From Phoenix dactylifera (lineage: Eukaryota; Streptophyta; Magnoliopsida; Arecales; Arecaceae): a stretch of DNA of 64,000 nt. Of the stretch, positions 36,482-47,304 are shown one piece after another; positions within the stretch are counted from its first letter, which is position 1; the number at the start of each line of letters is the position of its first letter. A model generated the notes under the pieces. That model did no database searches and was not told the DNA's origin. It worked only from the letters and a program-made list of their open reading frames with translations. Both the position numbers and the translations under genes were made by a program. The stretch is from the NCBI RefSeq assembly GCF_009389715.1, contig NC_052407.1, positions 9,824,111 to 9,888,110 of the forward strand, read 5' to 3'.

Positions 36482-37218
36482 GTGCTTACTACAACTGAAA
36501 TTGAGGCTTTAATCCACCAAGTTTTGACTCGCGCCCTATCTATCACCACGGGTAAATCCTTCTGGTTTATAGATTCAGCCTGTTGTAATCATATGACATT
36601 TGATCTCATTCTCTTTCCTACGAAAACAGTCCTCAGGCCTAACCACATTATTTACACTGCTAATGGTTCTCATTTACCTGTTAGCCATATTAGATCAATT
36701 TCTACTTCTAATCTCACAATTGGTAATATATATTTGTTACCTAAGTTGTCTTTGAACCTTCTGTCAGTTGGCCAACTTTGTGAGTTGGGTTTCGAACTTC
36801 ATTTTACTAATCGGGGTTGCAGGACCCACGAACGAGTCAGTTAATTGGGACGGGCCATAAGATTGGATATTTGTTTGAGCTAGATCACTTGCAGATCCCT
36901 CCCACAGTGTCTCCAACTATCGTTGCTCTCACCACCTCCTCCAGTCTTTGGCATTCTCGCCTCGGTCATACCTCATTGCCTCGCATCCAATTGTTAGCTT
37001 CCAATGGTTACCTTGGATCAGTAGATTTTACTAAATTTGATTGTCTTTCTTGTCAATTAGGCAAACAAACTCATTTACCTTTTAATACCAACGACTCATT
37101 TTCTCTTGCTCCTTTTCATCTTGTTCATTCTGATATTTGGGGACCAACTCCAATTTCCACTGAAGGGGGATCCCACTACTTTGTCATTTTTGTGGATGAT
37201 TATTCTCGTAACCCATGA
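36482..37218 (+). pseudogene. copia protease and integrase N-terminus, decayed
   Basis: FWFIDSACCNHMT at about 36560 corresponds to the aspartic protease site, where DSGA is expected; Gly is Cys-shifted (DSAC), so it is inactive. HSRLGH (36952) and CLSCQLGK (37054) form the HHCC zinc motif of integrase, followed by HSDIWGP and FVDDYSR with the first catalytic Asp. Confidence 0.8.
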
Positions 37219-37227
37219 ATTTATCTT

Positions 37228-38004
37228 TTGTATAGGCGTTCTGAATTATTTGACACTTACAAAAAATTTTATAAAATGGTGCAAACTCAATTCTCTTGTA
37301 CCATTAAAATTTTCCAATCAGATAACGCTATGGAATATAACGAAAAATCTTTTCTTGAGTTCTTGCAGCAAAATGGCACTGTCTCTCATCGCTCTTGTCC
37401 CTACACCTTCCAACAGAATGGACGAGAAAAATGTAAACATCGTCACATCTTGGACACGATAAGAACATTGCTCATCTCTGCCTCTCTTCTTAAACATTTT
37501 TGGGGTGAAGCTCCTCTCACCGTTGTCTATACTATCAATCGTGTCCCATCACCCACCATTTACAATAAAACTCCCTTCAAGCTTTTACATGGTAAACTCC
37601 CTGACTATAGCGCTCTTCAAGTTTTTAGTTGTGTTTGCTTTGTTCTCCTTCCCCCACATGAACGCACCAAGTTGGAGTCTCGTTCCCAGCTTTGTTGCTT
37701 CCTTGGTTATGGCATTGAACACAAGGGATACCGTTGTTATGATCCCGTAACCAAGCGCCTTCAGCTCTCTCGTCATGTGGACTTTTGGGAACACAAATTC
37801 TTTAGCAGTGTCTCCTCTTTTCCTTCAGCCTACTCCGGTAACTCGCCCATATTCACTGATCCATTTATTAATTTGTTTTCCGAGTCCACTAACCATTTTG
37901 CAAGTGATTCAAGCTCTTTAAGTGATTTGTTTTCGGCCGCTCCCAATAACTCTAACATGTCCGTCAATCATCATGTGGCATCACATGCCTTTGAGTCACC
38001 CTAG
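37228..38004 (+). pseudogene. copia integrase core and C-terminus, decayed
   Basis: IKIFQSDNAMEY carries the second catalytic Asp. QQNGREKCKHRHI is the segment that normally carries the Glu as QNG-AERKNRH; here the motif is altered. It continues through HFWGEA, YTINRVPS and the CFLGYG-EHKGYRCYDP segment typical of plant copia integrases. Confidence 0.8.
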
Positions 38005-38099
38005 GACCAACCAACTCCACCTGAGCCCTCCCAAACTGTCGAACCCCACCATTCTAGTCGAGTAAGTGCACCTCCTCCACATTTGGAGATTACCATTGT

Positions 38100-39330
38100 T
38101 TTTCTTCCCTTGCCACTCTTAGCCTCGCACATATCGTGAGGCTAGTGCTGACCTTCTTTGGCAAAAGGCTATGTCCAAAGAATTAGATACCTTTACCAAA
38201 ACTCATACGTGGGATCTGGTGGATGTACCTCCTGAAAAGTCTGTGGTGGACTGTATGTGGACGTACAAGATTAAGACTAAAGCAGATGGATCATTTGAAC
38301 AATGCAAGGCCTGTCTTGTTGCGAAGGGCTTCACTCAAGAGTATGGTATTAATTATGAGGAGACATTTGCTCCTCTTGCTAGACTTACCTCTATTAGATC
38401 TTTGATTGTAGTTGTTGCAATTCAGCATTAGCAGTTATTTCAGATGGATGTCAAAAATGCCTTCCTCAATGGTGATCTTATAGAGGAAATCTATATGAAG
38501 CCTTCTCCTGGCTATGAGCACCTTCCTCACAAAGTCTGTTGTCTTGGTCATGCTCTCTATGGTCTTAAGCAAGCTCCACGGACTTGGTTTACCAAGTTTA
38601 GCTCTGTGATTGCACAACAGGAATTTGTACCCAGTTCCTATGACTCCGCATTATTCCTCCTATGACTGATGTCGGCACCATCATTGTCCTTCTCTATGTG
38701 GATAATATGCTCATTACAGATGATAACGCCACTGGCATTCGAGCTCTTCAGGACTATCTTAGTCAGCAATTTGAGATGGACTTGAGTACTCTCCATTACT
38801 TTCTCGGCATTAAGGTAACCTCCTCCTCATATGGCTATTATCTCTCTCAGGCCAAATACGCTTCAGATCTTATTTCCATAGCAGGCTTGACAGATAGTAA
38901 GATGGCTAGCACTCCATTAGAGTATAACGCCCGACTTAATCTCACTAATGGTGTGCCTCTGCCTGCTGTCACTCTCTACAGACAGCTGGTTGGCATTCTT
39001 ATCTATTTTACAGTTACACGGCCAGACATTGCATATGCAGTCCACATAGTTAGTCAGTTCATGCACCAACCTCATTCTCTCCATTATGCCGCTGTTCTTC
39101 GAATTCTGCGTTATATTAAGGAGACTTTCTTTCATGGTCTACACTAATCTCAGTCTTCCTTTGACCTGCGGGCCTACTCTGACGCGGACTGGGCTGGTAA
39201 CCTTACCGATTGTCGTTCAACTACTGGCTACTGCTTCTTACTAGAGTCTTCTCTCAATTTCTGGTAGAGTAAGAAGCAGACAGTTGTTACCAGTTCCACC
39301 ACTGAGGCTGAGTATCGCGCAGTTGCTGAT
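38100..39330 (+). pseudogene. copia reverse transcriptase and RNase H, decayed
   Basis: RT blocks in order: TWDLVD and CMWTYKIKTKADGS, KGFTQEYGINYEETFAPLAR, QMDVKNAFLNGDL, GLKQAPRTW, then LLYVDNMLI, where copia has YVDDM; the second catalytic Asp is Asn. RNase H follows as YSDADWAGN and TEAEYRA. Stops fall at 38429, 38663, 39145 and later. Confidence 0.88.
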
Positions 39331-39638
39331 GCAACTTTTGAGCTCTTATGGCTTCGCTGACTACTGACTGACATAGATGTTCCTTCACTGTGACAATCAG
39401 AGTGTCATTCAGATTGTTCATAATGATATCTTCCATAAGCGCACCAAACATATTGAGATTGATTAATTGCCACTTTATTCGGCAACATCTCAACGATGGC
39501 ATTCTCCACTTACGACCCGTTACTTCTGCAGATCAGCTTGTTGATATCTTTACGAAGTCTCACCCACCAGGTCGTCTCAGTGAACTTACCAGCAAACTCG
39601 AGTTAGTTTCTACGTTACCACCTTAAGTTGAAGGTGGA

Positions 39639-39880
39639 TGTTGAGATATATGGAAACACTCTATATATCTCCTTTCTTTATACCTTTGTACTTGTATACT
39701 TTTGTACTTCTATGCTCTTATACTTTCGTACTTGTATACTTTTATACTTCTATACTTACTTTCTTTGAACTTACTCCCTTTGGCCTCACTCCCTATAAAA
39801 AGGCCATTCTTTGAACAGATCAGAACAACTGAGATATACATAACTTTCTTAATTCTTTCTTCTTTCTCCTTTTTTTTTGG
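39639..39880 (+). repeat. 3' LTR of copia element
   Basis: Starts TGTTGAGATATATGG like the 5' LTR and aligns along its length with many point differences and a small insert (GGCCTCACTCCC), so the insertion is not recent. TATAAAAAGG box at 39795. Confidence 0.88.
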
Positions 39881-40129
39881 GGTAAATATTTCTATATCAT
39901 ATTTTTTATTTTGGGTAAGCACTAAGCAATGCATAAAATTTTGTAAAGTAACAAATCATAATTAAGCTATTTCTTTTGCCGGGAAATTATGGAATATAAT
40001 AAATCACCCATGATATGCTCGGATACACTGAATATAATAAATCACCCAAGATATGCTCGGATACTCTCCAACGAGTTTATTCTTCCTTGTATAAATACCA
40101 TCCACAGCCAACGTCGTAGAGATACAGAA

Positions 40130-40294
40130 ATGGCATCCGCAATTGTAGCCAACCTCACTATTCTCTCTTTTCTCTTCCTCTCGGCCTCTACATCCCATGA
40201 TATGCTCGGATACACTGAATATAATAAATCACCCAAGATATGCTCGGATACTCTCCAACGAGTTTATTCTTCCTTGTATAAATACCGTCCATAG
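40130..40294 (+). pseudogene. Truncated BBE-like start (upstream copy)
   Basis: The upstream copy of the gene start codes for the same signal peptide (MASAIVANLTILSFLFLSAS) and then runs into the second promoter copy and stops after 54 codons, 22 bases before the true ATG. Transcripts begun at the first TATA box would carry this as an upstream open frame. Confidence 0.75.
40277..40284 (+). promoter_or_regulatory. TATA box of BBE-like gene
   Basis: TATAAATA, 40 bases before the ATG at 40317. The spacing is short, implying a leader of only about 10 bases from this box if the usual TATA-to-start distance holds. The duplicate box at 40090 would give a leader of about 200 bases. Confidence 0.6.
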
Positions 40295-40316
40295 CCAACG
40301 TCGTAGAGATACAGAA

Positions 40317-41933
40317 ATGGCATCCGCAATGGTAGCCAACCTCACTATTCTCTCTTTTCTCTTCCTCTCGGCCTCTACATTCATAGATGCAACCACCACC
40401 AACGCCACCAATCCACATGCCTTCATCCAGTGCTTCCTCAATAGCACTAGCTCTAGTAACTCCACCTCCAAACTCCTGCACATCCCAAGCACCACTTCCT
40501 ACGCCGATGTCTTCAACTCCTCCATCAGAAATATAAGGTCCATTACCCCTAATGCCACAATGCCGGCCATCATCTTGACACCCACCAATGCCTCCCATGT
40601 TCAAGCTGCGGTCAAATGTGGCAAGGCCCAAGGCCTCCGCATTAGAGTCCGGAGCGGTGGCCATGACTACGAGGGACTATCTTCCGTCTCATCTGGCGAT
40701 CCCTTCATCCTCCTCGACCTTATCAACTTTGCATCGGTCGCGGTTGACGCAACTGATGGCACCGCATGGGTTGGAGCTGGTGCAACAATCGGCGAGTTGT
40801 ACTACCACATCAATGTTGGGGCCAAGAACCAAACTGCCGGGTTCCCCGCGAGCATTTGCCACACCGTCGGCGTCAGTGGGCTGTTGAGTGGAGGTGGGAT
40901 TGGGACCATGATGAGAAAGTACGGGACCTCCGCCGACAATATCGTCGACGCAGTCGTCGTAGATGCCAGTGGCACGCTCTTGGATCGAAAGTCCATGGGT
41001 GAGGATCTCTTCTGGGCCATTAGAGGAGGAGGTGCAAGCAGCTTTGGTATAGTCCTCTCATTCAAGATCAATTTAGTCTACGTTCCCCCCACGGTCACTG
41101 TTTTTCAGGTTCAGAAAACCCTAAGTGAGGATGTAACTAAGCTAGTCGGGAGGTGGCAGAAAGTGGCACCGAGGCTTGATGACAATCTTTTCATTAGAGT
41201 TCTTGTTAATGCCATCGGCAACAAGGAGAAGGGGAACCGCACGATCCAGGCTTCGTTCCAGTCTTTGTTCCTCGGCGGGCGCCAGGAGCTCCTCTCCATC
41301 CTTGACAAGAGCTTTCCTGAGTTGGGAGTGGAGGCCAAAGACTGCACTGAGATGAGCTGGATGAACTCTACTCTCTACTTCGCAAAAGCCCCTAAGTTGG
41401 ACCCTACCTTCTTGTTGAATAGGAACCCATATTCCAACAGCTCCTTCAAGGCCAAGTCAGACTTTGTGAAGAAGCCTATCCCTGCAGAGGGTCTGGAGAA
41501 GATCTGGAAGTTCTTATTAGAAGCAGTGGATGATTCTGTACAAATGGTTATGGATCCTTTGGGAGCGAGGATGGATGAGATAGAAGAGACTGCCATTCCT
41601 TTTCCTCATAGGAAGGGGAACTTGTACAATATCCAGCACTACTTGGGTTGGCCTACGAACGAGGATAGCCAGAAGCATTTGGATTGGATGAAGAGCTTTT
41701 ATAATTTCTTGGCTCCTTATGTTTCTAAGAGTCCAAGAGCTGCCTACTTAAATTACAGGGATATAGACCTGGGCAGGAATGAGAAAGGTAAGACAAGCTA
41801 CCGTAAAGCTACTGAATGGGGGCAAAGGTACTTCTTGAACAACTTTAAAAGATTGGCACAAGTGAAGGCTAAAGTTGATCCAGATAACTACTTCCAGCAC
41901 GAACAAAGCATTCCACCATATTCTATAAATTAA
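40317..41933 (+). CDS. Berberine bridge enzyme-like FAD-linked oxidase
   Basis: Intact intronless gene of 538 codons, the family's usual size. Residues 1-25 or so are a signal peptide, so it should be secreted or vacuolar. The FAD_binding_4 domain spans about 80-260: RSGGHDYEG puts His116 where flavin is bound through the 8-alpha position, and FPASICHTVGVSGLLSGGG puts Cys181 where the 6-S-cysteinyl bond forms, so bicovalent FAD is predicted. Val184, three after Cys, occupies the position reported to gate oxygen access. The C-terminal BBE domain has LNYRDIDLG, carrying the conserved Tyr-Arg-Asp, and ends FQHEQSIPP. Numerous NxS/T sites suggest glycosylation. Family members oxidise alkaloids, monolignols, oligosaccharides or related alcohols; the substrate here is not determinable. 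The start at 40317 is chosen over the in-frame ATG at 40197 because that one lies upstream of the TATA box. Confidence 0.93.
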   Translation: MASAMVANLTILSFLFLSASTFIDATTTNATNPHAFIQCFLNSTSSSNSTSKLLHIPSTTSYADVFNSSIRNIRSITPNATMPAIILTPTNASHVQAAVKCGKAQGLRIRVRSGGHDYEGLSSVSSGDPFILLDLINFASVAVDATDGTAWVGAGATIGELYYHINVGAKNQTAGFPASICHTVGVSGLLSGGGIGTMMRKYGTSADNIVDAVVVDASGTLLDRKSMGEDLFWAIRGGGASSFGIVLSFKINLVYVPPTVTVFQVQKTLSEDVTKLVGRWQKVAPRLDDNLFIRVLVNAIGNKEKGNRTIQASFQSLFLGGRQELLSILDKSFPELGVEAKDCTEMSWMNSTLYFAKAPKLDPTFLLNRNPYSNSSFKAKSDFVKKPIPAEGLEKIWKFLLEAVDDSVQMVMDPLGARMDEIEETAIPFPHRKGNLYNIQHYLGWPTNEDSQKHLDWMKSFYNFLAPYVSKSPRAAYLNYRDIDLGRNEKGKTSYRKATEWGQRYFLNNFKRLAQVKAKVDPDNYFQHEQSIPPYSIN

Positions 41934-41976
41934 TTAGATCATTTTCTGCAAACTGAAGAGTTTTTTTGTATCTCTC

Positions 41977-41982
41977 AATAAA
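41977..41982 (+). terminator. Poly(A) signal-like AATAAA after BBE-like gene
   Basis: AATAAA 44 bases after the stop, followed by further A-rich words; consistent with a 3' end signal. Confidence 0.45.
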
Positions 41983-42349
41983 ATAAATAAGATGGGTGAG
42001 CAACATTTTCTTGTTCTGATTTTGATTCATCATGTAATGCACACACCAATCCAACCCATTACAAACTCTTGAAAAACCAAAGATCAATGGTGCATGATAC
42101 TGAAATCTCGCACCATCCTCGCTGCCTTCACCATTTTCCACCATGTCAATGGCGTAGAAAATTGAAGCTAAAGGAATTATTGAGACCATATGTTTGAGGT
42201 AAAAGGCCACCTACAATTCATCTATTGCTTGTAAATTTATAGTACACAAGGTCAAAGATAGAGAAGAAAAAAAAATAAAGAATAATTTACAAATAAGGTA
42301 TACTTTCCTAGACTACAACATAGTGGAAAGGAAAGTTTTTGAATAGCTG

Positions 42350-42620
42350 CACAATATGCAAGAATTCCTTAGTCAACTTGATGCTCTATGATTCTTGGGT
42401 TGCATGATTCTAGTCAACTTGATGCTCTATGATTCTTGGGTTGCATGATTCTCACTAATGAGAAAAAATTTTGAATAGTTGCACAATATGTTAGAATTCC
42501 TTAGTCAACATTATGCTCCATTATTCTTGGGCTAATGATTCTTGCCAATGTGGAAAGTTCTTGAATAGTTGCACAATATGCAAGAATTCTTTGGTCAGTG
42601 TGATGGTCCATGATCCTTGA
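42350..42620. repeat. Imperfect tandem repeats, ends of an antisense retroelement
   Basis: AGTTGCACAATATG-AAGAATTC and TGATGCTC-ATGATTCTTGGG segments recur three to four times with spacings of about 55-120 bases. A related word occurs at 44376-44400, on the other side of the copia remnant, hinting that these are parts of its long terminal repeats. Confidence 0.6.
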
Positions 42621-42639
42621 GCTCCATGGTTGAAAGGAA

Positions 42640-44400
42640 TGATTTTCGCCAATATACCTCCGCGAGATAGGGGATCCATCAGATACACCTATCTTTGGAA
42701 TGAAGAAAGGTGAATCATTGCCACGATAGAGGTATGGTGAGCACAATGGCAAACTGGTCTTGAGTAGACACATGAGAGACTTTTAAAAAACCTTTGGAAA
42801 CTTTCTCCTACACAAAATAGCAATCTATAGCAATCTGTTTCATCCTGGAGTGAAACATGCATGGGATTAGCACATACATACGTGATGCCAATATTATCAC
42901 AATAAATTATCATGTAAGTGGGAATGGAGAGATCTAATTGTATAGAAGAGACTAAACCCAAGCTAATTCCAAGATCGTGGTAGCAACATCTTAATACTCA
43001 GACTTAGTAGATGAGCGAGTAGCAGACCGTTGCTTTCATGAACACCATAAAATAGGATTGCTTCCCAAGTACACGATGTAATCCATGGTAGATTTGTGAT
43101 CATCTTGCCATCCGCCCAATCAGCGTTGGAGTAGGCATAAAGGAATGGAGAAGAATGTTGCCTAAGCAGTAAGCCATGATAAGTGATTCTCTTGAGATAT
43201 CGAAACACATATTTGATGGCACTCCAATAAGTTTCCAAGGGTTGATAGATGAATCGAAATGATTTGTTGACTACAAACGGAATATTACGTCGAGTGAAAA
43301 AAAGATATTGAAGAGCACCAACAACTTATCTATATTTAGTAGCTTCAATGCAGGGAGAACCATCTAAGAGAACCAGTTGTAAGCAAAGGAGCAGCAACTT
43401 TCTTAGCTCCCAGCATATAGGTATGATCAAGTAAATCTCAGATATACTTGTATTGAGTGAGAAAAGGATCAAAGGATATAAGTATAACTTCAACACCCAA
43501 ATAATAATGAATGTACCCTTGTTCTTTTTGAGAGAATTTTTTTAAATGAGCTTGAACAAACTTGTGCAAAAAGAGTTATTACTATAGGTGAGTATTAAAT
43601 CATCCACATAGACAAGAAAATATGCAGTAATGCCACCATGAAAATAAATAAATAGGAAAAAATCAAACTTTGATTGAATAAAGTGATACTCAATAACGAA
43701 GGAGCTAAAAGCGTGATACCATGCTCGAGGGGCCTGTCTGGATGACTAGCTTAAGGACCATGGCACTTTTGATGATTGGAAGGATGGGTATTATTGGTTC
43801 GATTATGACTAACCTTGTTATGGTGATGGTAAGTATTTGATTTTTTTGTATAGTTGGCAGTGGCTATAGGAACTTCACATCTAACTTTCTCTCTCTTCAA
43901 ATACTACTCAAATTCAATGAGTTGGTCATAGAGTTCTTCAAAGGCATTGGGAGTCACTTGAGCTCTAAGTGCAACATAAATCTCCTTAAATTTCAGGCCT
44001 AGGTCATTGAGAGTATGAAGAATCAAGTCATCCTCATCAATTGAAGTATTAACAAGAGCAAGTTCATCGGCACTAACTTTCATAAATTGTAGGTATTCAA
44101 CCATTAAGTGAGTATCATGCTTAGTGAGCATTAGACACTCCTTAAGACTCATAACACATAAGGTGTCTTGTTTGCAAAGAGACGTACTAGCTTCTGCTAT
44201 GCTTCACAGGAGGTCTCTGCAAAGGTGATGAGAGCCCTGACTGAGTCAGAAGTGGAGGCTATTGTTGCATGAAGCAGCAATTTGTCCTAACAAAGTCAAT
44301 AAAAATAAGCTGGATTTGGGCTCCTTTTTCAATCACTGACAGCTGTCATGGGTGGAGGGATATGGTTCTGATGCACCATGATTCTTGGGCTGCATGATCC
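42640..44400 (-). mobile_element. Decayed, deleted copia element, minus strand
   Basis: Minus-strand frames in copia order: gag (44152-43904, with ECLMLTKHDTHLMVEYLQ and LILHTLNDLG), RT active site FLVYVDDLIL at about 43600 (both Asp kept), then RNase H with YLKRITYHGLLLR and YSNADWADG (43238-42963) and YCDNIGITYVCANP (about 42910). Protease, integrase and the first half of RT are missing, so the centre is deleted. Many stops. Confidence 0.8.
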
Positions 44401-47304
44401 TCCATGATGCCTTTTCTCTATTTGCAACCCAAACCACAGTTTTCCCGGTATGTTGTTGTACCAAATTCCGAGATAATAAGTGCAAAGATACTTACCAGGA
44501 TTGAACAAGCCTAATGCAAAAACTCCACCAGCAGAGTCTATATAGTCTGGTTCATCAAGATAGATTCTCCGGTATGTGTTTTATGGCATGTACTAGCTCA
44601 TGAGATGATAACAATGATAAGAAAGTAGAAACTAGGAGAACTAAAAAAGTTAAAAGGATCATGGCAATTACTATAGTGACTTTAAAATTGCTGGTACTCC
44701 TTAAGGACTGACCTATTGGCCAAGTTTCAGAAAAACAAACAGATGGACACCTGATCTTTGAGCTTCAAATCTACTATCTAAACATGATGTGAAGAATTTT
44801 CTTCTATGAAATTTGTTTAAAGCAAATGCTGTGAAGAATCAGGTGCAGATTCATTTATTAATAGGTTGCTGAAAGGAAGTAACCATACAGCTTCCTATTT
44901 CAAACCCTCTCATAAACTAATCCTCTCCCGTCCATGTCAAGAAAGCTGCATTACTTTTAGTCCCAGTATAAATAATCAGAAAAATAGAAATATAGTAGAA
45001 TTTATCGAGATAAAAAGGGATACGACACCACGAATATTGCTTAACTTGAGGGGGGGAATGCCCAGTAGGACTCCTTTGATTGATTTACCAGCCTTCACAC
45101 CAAAATTTAAATATTATTCTGTGATCTTAATTAAACAAAAAGAGAGAAAAAATGAACTCAAAAGAGAATATACTATCAAAATGACACCAATAAAAATAAA
45201 ATTTTATTCTAATGACCTTTACTAGACGGTCTGACCCACGAATATCCCTTGTTGAATTATTGCTCCCTAATCGCTGTGATGGTTCTTTTTGTATTTGTGA
45301 CCTCCCAGATTAAGGTATAAAATAAGTGCCCATGTATAAAATAGACACTAAATCAACTAAAGATCGTTACCCATAACCAAAAGGAAAACTTTAATTTAAT
45401 TTTTGTTTCATTGTTCAGTACTCCATCTAATAAATAGCATAGCATTCTAGAAAACAAGTGATCCTGTTGAGAAAATAATTTTTGTTCAGTGGACAATTTT
45501 TTGGATTAACTGTTGCTTATAACAATAATTATTTTTGTAAAAAAAAATTATCAAAACGCTTGTTACAATTAAGCTAGAATAAACCCCGGAGAACAGGATT
45601 AGAGGCGAGTGGAGCGTGTCGAGCATAAAAAGCAAGGTGAGGCTTGGTGTCAAAAACTAGAATTCGGCAAGCAACAATGGTTTATGGAGGGACATCCGTG
45701 CTCTCAAGTAGTCAAGTGGTGGCGCCTGAGCAATGTTAATGGAGGAAAAGCTGGTGCGGGATATTTATAATATGTTATCTTAATGAACTATTGGTGTTTA
45801 TAAGAAGGCAATAGAAAGCTTTTGACATAAAGCCATGTGCCAGCTGAGAGGCCTGCCATGAGATGAGATTCAAAGTATACGGTGGAGGAATAACTAGCTA
45901 AGCAGTAGTACTTTTAACTAGGTCTTGGAGTAGAAAAGTAAATATGAATTTTTAAAGGCTACTTAGGGATAACTAGTTTCTTACCTTGCTTCCAAAGGCT
46001 CCCATCGTCTCTCAGATTCATCGAGACACTCACCTGCCAAAACCTACCAAACTTGCCATTGCCGATCCCTGGAATCAAAGATATCCCTTATCTTTAAGTA
46101 GAGTTGTATACAATCCAGCATGAAGAATAATTTTAGAGCAACCACAAGTTAACATGTTCTTATGAACGTCTTTTATTGATTGATGATAAAAGGACAAGCT
46201 CCTTATAGCTCCAAAGGCCTCAGCTTTCTTGAACATCCCTTTCCCATTCTTATCTTATGCTGCTTAATAATAGAATATGTACAGACTCTGTAACCAGGAT
46301 GCAAAGAATTTCGAGAATACCAACTTTGAACATAAAATTGAAATAAAATTCCCAAGTCTCTGCAGCAATTACATCTTCCACGGATCAAAGAGGTAAACAA
46401 AAAGATGGCCTTATGCGCTACACGACACCACTACGAGAAATTGTGTTGAAGTTACTTCGGCAAACTGGCAACGCAAGCAGAACATTGCAACAAGATATAC
46501 CCAGTATACAAACAGTTGCAAAACCAACGCAAGACTATTGGACCATGCAAGTCATCTGGTTCTGAAGAATAAAGATCTTTACAGAAGAAAAGATTCGACA
46601 GAATTGCTGGTGGCTGATTACAATTAATGCAACAAGATACGACAGCCAAATAACACTGCAGATTTTGCCATTCATATTAATGCAAAACCGAGAACGGCAT
46701 TCAGAGTAATCCAGAATACATCTCTCTCCAGATTCACTCCTGTCAAAGTCAAACTAATGAGTTCAAAATGACATCTTCACCTCTCATGCGGTATAATGAT
46801 TTGATTGTAGCAAAATTTATTTGCACTTCAAGAATTGTTTAGCTTCTGCAAGACTTGTCAGTGCGTTGAGTCTAGAGGAGAGCAGTGGAGGTAAAATGCA
46901 CTCCAAGAGAATTGGCCTTAGAAATGTTTTGTATGGCACTGAAAGAAAATTCCTTTACCAAAATCGTATCCAAATAAGCACAATTTTCACCAGGCCCCAC
47001 ACCCAGCCATAAGAACTTGATCAATCCTGTAGTTGGGTGCCCTTGAACCAAAATCAAGTAGAACTTTCATTTATACCAATTAATCAACTGAGATCCCACC
47101 GGAATGACGTAGCAAGTATGATCTCAATGAAAGCAGAGATTTTAGACTACAATAAGTTCAACCAATAATCTTCAGCGTGTCGAAGGGCAAGAAGGAATGC
47201 TGCTCCAAATTAAGGATCATGCATTGGAGACAGAGACTGGCATGACGTGACCAATTGTTTGCATAATCAATATGGAAGAAAAATCATCTTCCCTGCTCAT
47301 TAGC
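44401..47304. other. Gene-free stretch
   Basis: No supported gene or repeat. A 119-codon frame at 44866 is low in recognisable motifs and not called. The last few hundred bases include the 3' untranslated region of the minus-strand gene ending at 47305. Confidence 0.5.

Larger units (their letters stand above)
34987..39880 (+). mobile_element. Ty1/copia LTR retrotransposon, complete but decayed
   Basis: 4.9 kb with LTRs at both ends, flanked by GGTAA at 34982-34986 and 39881-39885. Internal order is gag, protease, integrase, reverse transcriptase, RNase H, which defines copia. Many stops and frameshifts interrupt every domain, so it cannot move on its own. A purine stretch AAGTTGAAGGTGGA precedes the 3' LTR. 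The last bases of the 3' LTR are degenerate (T-run and GG instead of CA). Confidence 0.92.
40007..40380 (+). repeat. 187-bp tandem duplication of a promoter and gene start
   Basis: 40007-40193 and 40194-40380 are near-identical direct copies. Each has two GATATGCTCGGATAC boxes 38 bases apart, a TATAAATA box (40090 and 40277), the leader, the ATG (40130 and 40317) and about 21 codons of the signal peptide. Only a few bases differ (for example ATT/ATG at codon 5). Confidence 0.95.

Noticed and set aside
40197-40316. Longer BBE-like protein from the in-frame ATG at 40197
   Set aside because: It would start upstream of the TATA box in the duplicated unit and place the signal peptide 40 residues inside. 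The ATG at 40317 gives a normal N-terminus.
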